Both the position numbers and the translations under genes were made by a program. Positions 33,522-41,621 of a stretch of 47,798 bases of DNA are shown here, piece after piece. The notes under the pieces were generated by a model that had not been told where the DNA came from, did not search any database, and saw nothing but the letters and a program-made list of their open reading frames with translations. The stretch is taken from contig JAFUWZ010000002.1 of NCBI GenBank assembly GCA_017471045.1, positions 1-47,798 of the forward strand. Reading direction: 5' to 3'. How positions within the stretch are numbered: the stretch's first letter is position 1; each line of letters begins with the position of its first letter. Source of the stretch: Bacteroidales bacterium. GTDB lineage: Bacteria; Bacteroidota; Bacteroidia; Bacteroidales; UBA932.

Positions 33522-35447
33522 ATGAAGAAGATCCTCTGCCTGGCCCTGGCGGCCCTGGTCCTGCTGCCCGGCTGCAACACCCGGCCTTTGTACGAGGCCC
33601 AGTCCCCGGACGGCCACCTCTGCTTCACCCTTGAAAATGTCCGGCAGGACGACGGCAGCCGGCAGCTCATGTACCACGTGGAGCGCAATGCCCGTCCAGT
33701 CATCCTCCCTTCCCGTCTCGGCCTGGAGATGGACGGAGCCGAGTACGGCCGCAACCTGCCGCGCCCCGAGATCCGGACCCGGCTCATCGACGAGGCCTAC
33801 ACGCTCTCGTCGGGCAAGCAGCTCCGGACCCGGGACTACTGCACCGAACACACCCTGACCTTCCGTCCCCAGGGGAAACGCTGCTTCCAGCTGGTCGTCC
33901 GCGTCTATGACGACGGCGCCGCATTCCGCTACGTCTTCCCGGACACGGACGGGACGCCCCACACGATCGGATCGGAAGCGACCGAGTTTGCCATCCCGGC
34001 GGGCAAGGCCTGGATCCATCCCTACGACTGGAACAGCCGCAAGAAACCCAGCTACGAGCAGTTCTCCCGCAACGCCATCCCTGTCAGGACCGTCGCTCCC
34101 AAGGAGCAAGGCTGGGCCTTCCCGATGCTCTTCGAGACCGACGGTGGCTGGTCCCTGGTGACGGAAGCCAGCCTGGACGGCTGCTATCCCGCCACGCACA
34201 TCGACAACAGCGGGACGGCCGGCGCTTACCGGATCCGTTTCCCGGAAGCGGACGAGCCCGTCATCCCGGACGATCCCCGGCCCTGCTCCACCCTGCCCTG
34301 GACCCTGCCCTGGCGCGTCATCGCCACGGGCCCCGGACTTGATACGATCTTCTCCACCCAGATCGTCGCCCACCTCAACCCGCCCTGTGCCCTGGAGGAC
34401 ACAGACTGGATCCGGGCCGGCAAGGCGACCTGGAGCTGGTGGTACAGCGGAGGCACGGTCCGAGACTACAAGGCACAGCTCAAGTATGTCGATTTCTGTC
34501 GCGAGATGGGCTGGGATTATTCCCTGATTGATGCCAGCTGGGAGCGGATGGACGGGGAAGGCATGGAGGGAGTCGTCCGCCATGCCGCTGAGCAGGGGGT
34601 CGGCATCTGGCTCTGGTACCACTCCGGCGCCGGACGGGACAGTTCGATCATGTCCGATCCTCCCGCACGCCGTGCGGAGATGAAGCGCCTGCAGGAGCTG
34701 GGCGTCAGAGGGATCAAGGTTGATTTCTTTGACACCGACAAGCAGCGCGTCATCGCCCTCTACCCGGCCATCCTCGAAGACGCGGCCGCCCATCACCTGA
34801 TGGTGGATTTCCACGGGGCCACCCTGCCGCACGGCTGGGAGCGTACCTGGCCCAACCTGATGAGCACCGAAGCCATCAAGGGAGCGGAAGGACTGGGCCG
34901 GCAGGAGACCTGTGACCGGATGGCGGAGCACGACGCCACCGTCGTCTTCACCCGCAACGTCGTCGGCTCGATGGACTACACGCCCGTCACCTTCTCCAAC
35001 AAGATCCGCCAAGGCGTTCCCGCCATCCGCAAGACCTCCATGGCCCACCAGCTGGCCCTGGCCGTAGCGTTCGAGTCCGGATTCCAGTGTTTCGCGGACC
35101 GGGCGGAAGCCTACCAGGCCCTCTCCGAGGGGCCCAAGGCATTCCTGCGGGACGTCCCGGCCGCCTGGGACGAGAGCGTCCTGCTCGCCGGTTATCCTTC
35201 CAACTATGCCGTCATCGCCCGCCGCAAAGGTGATGTCTGGTGGATCGGCGGGATCAACGGTAAGCCGGAAACACGCGAACTGACCTTCAACCTTCCTCCT
35301 TCCTGCCAAGGAAAAACGATCCGCTGGTTCACGGACGGCGCAGACATCAATTCCTTCGCCGAATGCGATATGACCAGCCTGGACGGGACAGTCAGGCTTA
35401 CCGTCCTGGGTGGCGGAGGCTTCGCCGGCCGACTGGTTACAGACTGA
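33522..35447 (+). CDS. GH97 family alpha-glycosidase (lipoprotein)
   Basis: A 641-aa lipoprotein (signal ending LLPGC, Cys about 17). The GH97 N-terminal beta-sandwich (20-285) is followed by the catalytic barrel with KATWSWWYSGGTVRDY, WDYSLIDASWE and GIKVDFFDTDKQ. Asp401 in VDFF is where the retaining subgroup of GH97 (alpha-galactosidase type) has its nucleophile, while inverting SusB-type enzymes use a Glu elsewhere. A retaining alpha-galactosidase or related activity is therefore favoured. ATG at 33522 begins the lipoprotein signal; the open frame upstream is a shadow of GH29. It is last in its operon, and no clear terminator follows. Confidence 0.9.
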   Translation: MKKILCLALAALVLLPGCNTRPLYEAQSPDGHLCFTLENVRQDDGSRQLMYHVERNARPVILPSRLGLEMDGAEYGRNLPRPEIRTRLIDEAYTLSSGKQLRTRDYCTEHTLTFRPQGKRCFQLVVRVYDDGAAFRYVFPDTDGTPHTIGSEATEFAIPAGKAWIHPYDWNSRKKPSYEQFSRNAIPVRTVAPKEQGWAFPMLFETDGGWSLVTEASLDGCYPATHIDNSGTAGAYRIRFPEADEPVIPDDPRPCSTLPWTLPWRVIATGPGLDTIFSTQIVAHLNPPCALEDTDWIRAGKATWSWWYSGGTVRDYKAQLKYVDFCREMGWDYSLIDASWERMDGEGMEGVVRHAAEQGVGIWLWYHSGAGRDSSIMSDPPARRAEMKRLQELGVRGIKVDFFDTDKQRVIALYPAILEDAAAHHLMVDFHGATLPHGWERTWPNLMSTEAIKGAEGLGRQETCDRMAEHDATVVFTRNVVGSMDYTPVTFSNKIRQGVPAIRKTSMAHQLALAVAFESGFQCFADRAEAYQALSEGPKAFLRDVPAAWDESVLLAGYPSNYAVIARRKGDVWWIGGINGKPETRELTFNLPPSCQGKTIRWFTDGADINSFAECDMTSLDGTVRLTVLGGGGFAGRLVTD

Positions 35448-35451
35448 CGCC

Positions 35452-35556
35452 TTAAGCCGCGCTCTTCTGCCGCTTCTCGCCCTGCAGCACCAGGAGCACT
35501 GTCACCCAGCGCAGATTGTCCATCCAGTGCCGTCTCACCGCGTCGCCCACCTTCAC
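35452..35556 (-). pseudogene. acyltransferase-3 N-terminal remnant
   Basis: On the minus strand the frame ends ...RRHWMDNLRWVTVLLVL followed by a short unrelated tail and TAA at 35452. RRxWMDNLRWxTVLLVL is the opening of acyltransferase-3 family membrane proteins, which normally continue for about 350 residues. The gene is therefore cut within its first membrane helix. Its upstream region with promoter and palindrome is still intact (35605-35651). No ATG fits the usual start; GTG at 35556 is the first candidate, and the frame is open further upstream. The breakpoint lies only a few bases from the GH97 stop codon, so it may mark the edge of a rearranged or transferred PUL block. Confidence 0.55.
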
Positions 35557-35604
35557 GACCCCGAAGATGTATTTCCCGTCGCTCTCTTGTATAACTTGTG
35601 GGAC

Positions 35605-35651
35605 TTGTTGGAAACTTCCAACAAATATAACGATTATTCAATGTTATGCAA
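35605..35651 (-). promoter_or_regulatory. promoter with overlapping palindrome
   Basis: Minus-strand TTG (35649-35651), 19 bases, then TATATTTG (35622-35629) is a full Bacteroidota promoter. TTGTTGGAA and its exact complement (35605-35613 and 35616-35624) form an inverted repeat with a 2-nt centre that covers the end of the -7 box and the likely start site. This position suits an operator for a dimeric repressor. It drives only the truncated acyltransferase remnant. Confidence 0.6.
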
Positions 35652-35658
35652 GTCCGGG

Positions 35659-36471
35659 CTAGCGCTTTTTCTGATAGACTTTGACCCAGTCGATGCGAAG
35701 TTCCGTCGGGAACTGTCCGGGCTGATCTGCCGGGCCTACCCAGCCGCCCCCGATCTGGTTGGAGAGGATGAAATAGAAGTCACAGTCCGCCCAGGGAAAC
35801 TGGCCCTCTATGCCTTCCACACGCGGATACGTGAGGGTATGCTGGCCGTTAATGCTGAAACACAGGCTGTCCGGATGTACCTCGACCGCGTACACATTGT
35901 AGTCTCCCACCAGGACCGGCGCCGTGGTATAATGCGCGGGAATACTGTCGTTGACGTGCAGCGAATAGTCGGAGTGGACAGTCTGATAAACGAAGGGATC
36001 GTCGTTGAGATGCTCCATGATATCGATCTCTCCCCCGTCGGGCCACTTTTTCCCTTGAGCCAGCAGCCAGAGCGCCGGCCAGAATCCTTGGACGTGGTTG
36101 AATTTGGCCCGGACCTCAAACCGCGCCAGCGGGAAGAAACGTTTGTTCTTTCCGGACACGCCTCCAGTCACAAAACGGGTCGTGTCCGCCCCTTTCCCAT
36201 CATTGACCTTGCCCAGCAGGACCAGATCCCCATCTTCCAGGTAAACCAAATCCTCCCGGAGAGACATCATGTCGTTCCAGTCGGACTTCCCGGGCGGAAC
36301 CCTTGACCAGGATGAAGAGTCCAGCTCCGTCCCGGAGAAATCATCCTCCCAGACCAGTTTCCACCCGTCTTCCTGCCGGGCACATCCCGCAAGGAACAGG
36401 GTCCAGATAACAGACAAAAGAAAGAGAAACTTTTTCCGGGTGCCGCGGGACTCCGCTGAATATACCATCAT
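35659..36471 (-). CDS. GH16 family endo-glycanase (lipoprotein)
   Basis: A 270-aa lipoprotein with lipobox FLAGC (Cys about 30) and the GH16 jelly roll. WEDDFSGTELDSSSW opens the domain, FNHVQGFWPALWLL follows, and the catalytic motif GEIDIMEH has Glu148, Asp150 and Glu153. The laminarinase-type spacing ExDxxE is present. GH16 covers beta-1,3-glucanases, agarases, porphyranases and carrageenases, and the exact activity is open. ATG at 36471 is chosen because the promoter box at 36493-36500 would place the transcript start around 36486; an upstream TTG overlaps that box and cannot be the start. Confidence 0.88.
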   Translation of the reverse strand: MMVYSAESRGTRKKFLFLLSVIWTLFLAGCARQEDGWKLVWEDDFSGTELDSSSWSRVPPGKSDWNDMMSLREDLVYLEDGDLVLLGKVNDGKGADTTRFVTGGVSGKNKRFFPLARFEVRAKFNHVQGFWPALWLLAQGKKWPDGGEIDIMEHLNDDPFVYQTVHSDYSLHVNDSIPAHYTTAPVLVGDYNVYAVEVHPDSLCFSINGQHTLTYPRVEGIEGQFPWADCDFYFILSNQIGGGWVGPADQPGQFPTELRIDWVKVYQKKR

Positions 36472-36492
36472 AAAAAGAGAAATGTTACCCTG

Positions 36493-36500
36493 CAAATATA
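36493..36500 (-). promoter_or_regulatory. -7 box for GH16
   Basis: TATATTTG on the minus strand fits TAnnTTTG and lies 22 bases before the chosen GH16 start codon. Confidence 0.55.
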
Positions 36501-36634
36501 CGGCGATTCAAAGACAGTTCAAACATCACGGGCTACGACAGCTGTTCCCCTGACACCCTCTTTCGTGACGCCTGGCAGATAACAGCCTGATTGTCGATTT
36601 GGATTATTGTCCAGTAATTAATAATTTCCTAAGG

Positions 36635-36866
36635 ATGAAAAAGATCCTAAACGCCGACGTCCCCGGCGGACAGCCGTACTGGAATGTCTATGCCAACAAA
36701 CTCATCGGTTCCGTCATCCAGTCCGAAGCCTTGATGTCACGGTATATCCCGTCCCGCCGGGAAGAATGCCTGGAGAACGCCCCGGAAAGCGGCGGACCTC
36801 CTGATCTCCCTCGCCCAGCCGGAAGGCACCCTGCTCCGTTTCGCAGAGAAGGCCGACTTGTCTTAG
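36635..36866 (+). pseudogene. frameshifted fragment of an unrecognised gene
   Basis: From ATG at 36635 the frame reads MKKILNADVPGGQPYWNVYA... with coding-like composition. One extra C in the CCCC run at 36780-36783 shifts it. Removing that base restores ENARKAADLLISLAQPEG... to TAG at 36866. The N-terminus joins a lipoprotein-like 'MKKIL' directly to internal-looking sequence, so an internal deletion is also likely. A TTTG/TAATTTCC pair upstream (36597-36629) may be its old promoter. The motif looks enzyme-like (carbohydrate-active enzymes surround it), but I cannot name the family. Confidence 0.5.
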
Positions 36867-36894
36867 TCTTCGGTTGCCGGCAGAGGTGCTCTAA

Positions 36895-39471
36895 TCAGCG
36901 GCCGGAGGCCTCGGAGGCCCGCTTGACCGCAAACTCCTGCGCCTCCCCGGCGGAGAGCGCCAGCCTGCCCGCAACGGGCTTCCTGAAGCCGGACAGGGTC
37001 AATGACTTGAGGTCCAGGTTGCCTTCAATGACTTCCAGTTTGACGGAGTCACTCCGCACTTCACAGGTTCCGAAAGCGCTGCCGTTGCTCCAGAAATACT
37101 TCCCGGGGACGGAGGTGAACTGCATCGTCCGCTCCACCCCGGAATACCGGAACCCGCTCAGGGCGGGCACCGCCGACCAGCTCGCCATCGACCGGGCATA
37201 ATGCTTGCCGCATTCCGGCTCGTCAAAGGGGTTCCGCTTCGCCCCGTCGAAACGCGCACGGATCGATCCGATGCACTTGAGGGCGTCGTCGACCCGGCCT
37301 TCATAGATCATCCCGACTGCCGCGCAATACTCGAATCCCGTCATCGACTCCGGAAAATACGGGAAAGGGACCTCCAGCCGCCCCTTCGGCCAGGAAGCCA
37401 TCAGCAGGCACGACTCGTGCCCCATCACGTAAGAGCGCATGTTGTTGAACGTATCGCTGACATCACTGACATAATTGTATTTCATGATGCTTTCCAGCGT
37501 CTTGCGGATATGTTCCCTGTCTCCCAGATATCCCAAGCCGCAGAGATGGGCCATGTACTGGCCGACCAGTTGGTCCACCAGGCAGCCCTTCCCCAACTGG
37601 AAAGGAGGGACCTTGTCCGAACCTTCCGGCAGGAATTCGAAGGTCTGCGGGTCCGTGATCCAGTGCTCGTAATATTCCCCGTTGAAAAGGTGGGCATCCA
37701 TCCACGTGCTTCCGGAGGCGAAAAGGACCCGGCATTTCTGGGCGAATGCCTTGTCTTTCATTGCTATCGCCATCTCCTCAGCCGCCCGCAAAGCGCCCAT
37801 GTACCAGAATCCCATCTGGGGATTGGGCCCGAAATAACTCACGTCCATCGTATTATGCTGCGAGCCTTCCATGACGCCGTCCTGGTCTCCGTCCCAGCCT
37901 TTTTCCTTCCACGCATAAGAAAGGGCGGCTTTGCAGGCCGGCCAATACCGCTCCAGGAAGGCTCTGTCTCCTGAAAGCTGCCATTCCCGGTATAGCTTCA
38001 TGATGCAGCCCATCTGGCCGTCGGCGGCGGTCTGCCTGGGGTCGGGCGCGGTTCCCAGGGGAAGATTCGCACGGAAATCCATTGCGCCGTCCGGATTCAT
38101 CGAATAATGGAATTCCACGTCTCGCATGGTTCTCGCCAAGTCGCCGAACAGGAACGCGGTCGCCGCTTCATAGTTCCAGACATGGGTGCAGGAGCCCGCG
38201 CAGGAGCCGAAATGGTCTGTGACGCCCTCCCAACCGAGCATGTGTCCGTCTCGCACGCGGAACACCGTCTGGGAGCGGAGGACGGCGAGGTTATATAGGG
38301 CGGCTTCCTTCACGACGTCGGGCAGGGAAGACCCCAGAAACGCCCGGACGAACGAGAGCGTCCTCTCCTCCAGCGCACCGATCTGCGGGATAAACGCTAT
38401 AGCCGCATCCCACGCATCCGGATAGCGGATGCTGTAGTAATTGCCGACCACTTCGCTCGACCAGGCAAAGCGGTTGGGAAAAAACCATGTCAGGAAAAAG
38501 TTGAAGGAGCGGGTCTGCCCGGGCTGCAGGGTCGCTTTGACCGACAGCGCTCCCATCGGGTCCTCATCCTTTCCCACGGAGTGGCGAGTGCTGGCCACGG
38601 GATTGGAGATCAAGCCGTCATCGCTGAAATCGTCCCAAAAGTTGAGCAGAGCGTTCGCCCAGTTGTTGTCCGTGGAATAAGTGCGGAAACTGACCTGACC
38701 GCCGCTGTCTGTCGAAAGGCAGAAATGCCCCCAGGCCTTGTCTTGAGGGTCGACACCCTCGGAATAGAAACGGATCCCGCGGATCTGGCCGGACGCCCGG
38801 TATTCGTTCTTGTTGCCTTTGGCCCCGGTCGGGATCCTGTCCCCTTTCCAATTGGAGACATACTGCTGTCCATCCTTGCCGACGAAGTTGCGGATCGCCC
38901 CGCACACGGCCACCTCGACCTCATGGCCGGAAGTGTTGGTCACCTCGTAAGACAGCACCGCAAGGGGAAGTCCGCTTGCCTCGGAGTCCCCGGGAATCAA
39001 GGGATTGAAACCCTTGATCCGAACCTTGACGGGCATCCCGGGGTCGCTCAGACAGACTTGTCCGAACGGATAAGCGGCTTCAAACGAAGCCTCCTCGAAC
39101 CGGGGCAGACCGTGGTGATTGACCGGCCGTCCTTCAAAATGGAGGTATTCCTGCGGATAAAGCGGACCGGCAAGGAGTTTCGTCGCGCGCACTCCGGCCG
39201 ATTCCGTGAAGATGGCAAAAAATGGGGCATCATTCCCCGTGGCCACGGTACTGTTCCCCTTGCCCGGGACATTCATGATCTCCCAGTCGCGGATCTCGCC
39301 CCGGCCGCCCAGCGAGACAGTGCCGGTTCCGATCCCGCCCAGCGGGAGGGCGACCTGCTGAAGGTGAGCGCTGTCATAACGGGTCAGGACGGGCCACTCG
39401 GCCGGCACCCATTCCTGGGCAAAGAGGCCCGCCGGAATGAGCAGGACCGCCAGTACAAGGATTCTTTTCAT
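36895..39471 (-). CDS. GH116-like beta-glucosidase/glucosylceramidase family enzyme
   Basis: An 858-aa secreted protein with a signal peptide (1-19, VLLIPAGLFA). It has the N-terminal beta-sandwich of the glucosylceramidase-2 family (VALPLGGIGTGTVSLGGRGEIRDW) and a C-terminal alpha/alpha barrel (DUF608) with GSCTHVWNYEAATAFLFGDL, EGSQHNTMD (Glu535) and LVDQLVGQY. Asp633 in that last motif aligns with the known acid/base position; the nucleophile assignment is less certain from spacing. GH116 enzymes release glucose, xylose or GlcNAc from beta-glycosides. ATG at 39471 is preferred over a GTG 21 bases upstream. It is monocistronic with its own promoter. Confidence 0.85.
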   Translation of the reverse strand: MKRILVLAVLLIPAGLFAQEWVPAEWPVLTRYDSAHLQQVALPLGGIGTGTVSLGGRGEIRDWEIMNVPGKGNSTVATGNDAPFFAIFTESAGVRATKLLAGPLYPQEYLHFEGRPVNHHGLPRFEEASFEAAYPFGQVCLSDPGMPVKVRIKGFNPLIPGDSEASGLPLAVLSYEVTNTSGHEVEVAVCGAIRNFVGKDGQQYVSNWKGDRIPTGAKGNKNEYRASGQIRGIRFYSEGVDPQDKAWGHFCLSTDSGGQVSFRTYSTDNNWANALLNFWDDFSDDGLISNPVASTRHSVGKDEDPMGALSVKATLQPGQTRSFNFFLTWFFPNRFAWSSEVVGNYYSIRYPDAWDAAIAFIPQIGALEERTLSFVRAFLGSSLPDVVKEAALYNLAVLRSQTVFRVRDGHMLGWEGVTDHFGSCAGSCTHVWNYEAATAFLFGDLARTMRDVEFHYSMNPDGAMDFRANLPLGTAPDPRQTAADGQMGCIMKLYREWQLSGDRAFLERYWPACKAALSYAWKEKGWDGDQDGVMEGSQHNTMDVSYFGPNPQMGFWYMGALRAAEEMAIAMKDKAFAQKCRVLFASGSTWMDAHLFNGEYYEHWITDPQTFEFLPEGSDKVPPFQLGKGCLVDQLVGQYMAHLCGLGYLGDREHIRKTLESIMKYNYVSDVSDTFNNMRSYVMGHESCLLMASWPKGRLEVPFPYFPESMTGFEYCAAVGMIYEGRVDDALKCIGSIRARFDGAKRNPFDEPECGKHYARSMASWSAVPALSGFRYSGVERTMQFTSVPGKYFWSNGSAFGTCEVRSDSVKLEVIEGNLDLKSLTLSGFRKPVAGRLALSAGEAQEFAVKRASEASGR

Positions 39472-39501
39472 ACGGATGGAAGGGTTATTCACAGCTTCTC
39501 A

Positions 39502-39509
39502 CAAAGATA
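39502..39509 (-). promoter_or_regulatory. -7 box for GH116
   Basis: TATCTTTG on the minus strand is a full TAnnTTTG match with a TTG about 20 bases upstream, and it sits 31 bases before the start codon. Confidence 0.65.
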
Positions 39510-39645
39510 CTCCAAACCGGGAAAGTATCCAATGGCTTCCGCGCTCCATCTGGGGTCAGTCAGTCTTTCCAGAAGTTCCCCTTGAAGCAGGGTCGTAAAG
39601 ACAGTCTTTTCACCACCGCTTCCCTCACGATCATTTCAAAAAATA

Positions 39646-39936
39646 TCAAGGTTTCTTCTTAAGGACCTCCAGCATTTCAGTCGGAGTGACGACGATAGGA
39701 GTCTTTGGGAAGTGTTTCGTATTGCCCGTTATCAGATAGGACTCCTCCTTCGACAACGCGACCTCATAGAAAACCGTATCCTTCGGGGCCGGGAACGTTT
39801 CTTCCGACTTCGTCCGACCCAGTATCATTCCCCTTGTGGAGATCGCTTCAAAGATATCTTCTACCTGAGCGGTTGGCAATTGCAATCATGTACGGTGAAG
39901 AACCTCCACGTATTCCTAGAAAATCTCTTCATTGAT
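39646..39936 (-). pseudogene. decayed PIN-domain toxin
   Basis: The C-terminal half of a PIN-family toxin is clear (PAPKDTVFYEVALSKEESYL, then TGNTKHFPKTPIVVTPTEML, with the acidic metal-binding residues). Upstream in the same frame are recognisable PIN residues (NEEIF and EYVEVLHRT) separated by TAG at 39916-39918 and TGA at 39886-39888. The first ~45 residues, including the catalytic DTNV-type start, are missing. The remnant starts directly at the antitoxin stop codon. A protein from the TTG at 39885 would lack the catalytic N-terminus. Confidence 0.75.
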
Positions 39937-40150
39937 TGGAACGGATCTCGTCAAACGCTGCCTTTCCCTTGTTGACAACATCCTCTTTCGCCGGAGCCTC
40001 AATGATGAAGGGGATCCTGCGATCTCTGACGACAGCGCGGGCAAAGATGTTGAATGCCGTATTGGTACTCATGCCGAATTCATCGCAAAGTGCATCGAAC
40101 TGGACCTTGAGATCGTTATCCATACGGATGGTCATTGCGGTTTGTGCCAT
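39929..40150 (-). CDS. RelB/DinJ-type antitoxin
   Basis: A 73-aa protein. An N-terminal ribbon-helix-helix (MAQTAMTIRMDNDLKVQFDALCDEFGMSTNTAFNIFARAVV, residues 1-42) would bind its own operator, and a C-terminal tail would wrap the toxin. It is intact with a textbook promoter, but its PIN toxin is broken, so it is an orphan antitoxin. Confidence 0.85.
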   Translation of the reverse strand: MAQTAMTIRMDNDLKVQFDALCDEFGMSTNTAFNIFARAVVRDRRIPFIIEAPAKEDVVNKGKAAFDEIRSNQ

Positions 40151-40166
40151 AATAACTTCTTTTTTG

Positions 40167-40196
40167 CAAAGATAATTGTTTCAAATCATTATGCAA
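40167..40196 (-). promoter_or_regulatory. promoter of the antitoxin gene
   Basis: Minus-strand TTG (40194-40196), exactly 19 bases, then TATCTTTG (40167-40174): a full match to the Bacteroidota consensus, 17 bases before the antitoxin ATG. Confidence 0.8.
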
Positions 40197-40444
40197 CCAT
40201 TATGACACCATTTTGCCGTATTTTGTAAGAAGATTACGCGAAGCGAAATGGCAGAGAGAACTTATCAAGGGCTCCTAAGAATATGTCATCGGAAGATTTT
40301 ACCAGATACGCTATGCTGATGCTAATGGAGTTGACCACTCCAGCATGATCGTCATAGCCAATAAGGTGGGGATTTTGTATAATCCAAAACAAAGGAGAGT
40401 TCAGCAGTTGGGCACTCCCTATTTTTATTTTTTAATTCTTTTTT

Positions 40445-40452
40445 TATCTTTG
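40445..40452 (+). promoter_or_regulatory. -7 box upstream of the rod-like RNA candidate
   Basis: TATCTTTG after a long T/A-rich run; no perfect -33. The expected transcript start is near 40459, about 45 bases before the first long-range stem. The 40229-40444 stretch upstream is AT-rich with no recognisable gene. Confidence 0.55.
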
Positions 40453-40459
40453 CGTTCGT

Positions 40460-40693
40460 CAAGGGGTTCGAATTCATTTCGAACCTTGGCAGACATATTA
40501 GATGAAAGTGTATTGTTTCATCCTTGGGAGAAATCTGGAAAATTTCAACTGTATCGGGGGTAGACAACGCTCTTCATCACCTTGTATGGCGATTTGCCCA
40601 TCTGTGGCATTTCCATACTCGGTGTGGAGTGTATGTTTATTTGATACAGGTTTCCAGAGCCTCTCCCAGATAAGCAAATTGCTCCACACTTTC
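40460..40693 (+). ncRNA. candidate rod-shaped structured RNA (6S-like)
   Basis: Nested complementary blocks form one long interrupted hairpin: GAAAGTGT (40504-40511) with ACACTTTC (40686-40693), GGGAGA (40526) with TCTCCC (40662), CTGGAAA (40535) with TTTCCAG (40651), CTGTATC (40549) with GATACAG (40643), GTATGG (40584) with CCATAC (40613), and TGCC (40595) with GGCA (40606). About 38 pairs fall in correct nested order over 190 nt, with an asymmetric internal bubble at 40556-40578/40625-40642. A separate 8-bp hairpin lies at the 5' end near 40466-40487. Size and shape resemble 6S RNA, but no family is proven. The 3' end is uncertain; no T-run terminator is seen. Confidence 0.5.
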
Positions 40694-40738
40694 TTTGTGT
40701 TTCCGCGGAGAGGGGCACCCGCCAAAGAAGTATTCATT

Positions 40739-41029
40739 ATGTCTCTGACGTATAAAATCTTGGAGATTCAAGAAAGTGAACGCGCAATTAAGAGCGATGG
40801 AACCCATCTTACAGAACTTCTCTTAACAGACTTGAACTCCGAAGGACGCTTCCAAATTCGCGTGCTAATTATTGGAGCGGATGTTCGGCCCATTACAGGT
40901 GTTGTTTTCGAAGGACCTGAGAACTGGAGAGGGCGATTGGTGGCTATCCATCATGAGGACAATGTAACGCCTTTGGATCATTGGAAAGAAGGCGATCGGG
41001 TTTTAGACGAAAACCCCATGAATAAATAG
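40739..41029 (+). CDS. unrecognised 96-aa protein
   Basis: A 96-aa acidic protein starting MSLTYKILEIQESERAIK, predicted mostly beta strand, with GVVFEGPENWRGRLVAIHHED in the middle. No signal peptide, membrane segment or known motif is seen. GC content is lower than the core genes. It begins 46 bases after the RNA candidate and may share its transcript. The frame is open upstream through the RNA, but that part lacks coding character, so ATG at 40739 is chosen. It is followed 42 bases later by another unknown ORF. Confidence 0.5.
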   Translation: MSLTYKILEIQESERAIKSDGTHLTELLLTDLNSEGRFQIRVLIIGADVRPITGVVFEGPENWRGRLVAIHHEDNVTPLDHWKEGDRVLDENPMNK

Positions 41030-41071
41030 CCTCTGTACAACAAGGTTCAGAGAAGAAGTTTTCAGCGAAGA

Positions 41072-41611
41072 ATGGGAACTATGAAACTAAAAACAAAATC
41101 TGCAAAACTGTTTTTTGTCATTTGCACAAAACAGTTCATGAATGGGATTATCAAACGCCAGACGTATAAGACATATTTGGAATCCCTGTTCCATATTATG
41201 GATCCGGGCACGAGACTATACACAATTGTACTCGAACTATTGGACAGAAAAAAGATACCGGCATCACAGTCAGCCGCGGATGACAATTTCTCTGAAGAGC
41301 GAGATGCCGTTTTGGTCAGTATCATCAAAGAAAACCCGGACTGTCTCTTATTTCAAGTAACACTTAGAATTGCTGATCCAGATCCATCACCCTCTATCCC
41401 ACACATTCACATTTACGATAAGGGAATTAATAGGGTCAAGAAGATCAATGTTTATACCGGCGAGAGTACAGAGGGCGCATCCTATTCTAAGAATGAACTC
41501 ATCTCTTTATGGAATGATTCCTGGTTCTTAAAGAGGATGTCAAAAAACCTTGACGCGATTTGCTCAAAACGATCATGTGTGTCCGGTAAAAGTTCCGGAC
41601 GGTTTATATAA
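41072..41611 (+). CDS. unrecognised protein, C-terminus replaced by IS DNA
   Basis: A 179-codon frame, AT-rich and basic at the N-terminus (MGTMKLKTKSAKLFFV). It is soluble with no family recognised, and PHIHIYDKGINRVKKINVYTG is the most structured-looking stretch. The IS4-family element starts at 41579, so about the last 10 codons (CVSGKSSGRFI) come from the IS end and the natural C-terminus is lost. ATG at 41081 is an alternative start. It is probably a truncated gene; its 3' part is not found on the other side of the IS. Confidence 0.5.
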   Translation: MGTMKLKTKSAKLFFVICTKQFMNGIIKRQTYKTYLESLFHIMDPGTRLYTIVLELLDRKKIPASQSAADDNFSEERDAVLVSIIKENPDCLLFQVTLRIADPDPSPSIPHIHIYDKGINRVKKINVYTGESTEGASYSKNELISLWNDSWFLKRMSKNLDAICSKRSCVSGKSSGRFI

Positions 41612-41621
41612 AGTTTAACAT

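Noticed and set aside
40345-40563. 72-codon plus-strand frame before the RNA candidate
   Set aside because: It crosses the promoter box and an A/T run and shows no coding composition.
40498-40737. 79-codon minus-strand frame over the RNA candidate
   Set aside because: It covers the paired blocks almost exactly, starts with no promoter, and its sequence has no recognisable domain. The complementarity explains the conservation-like look better.
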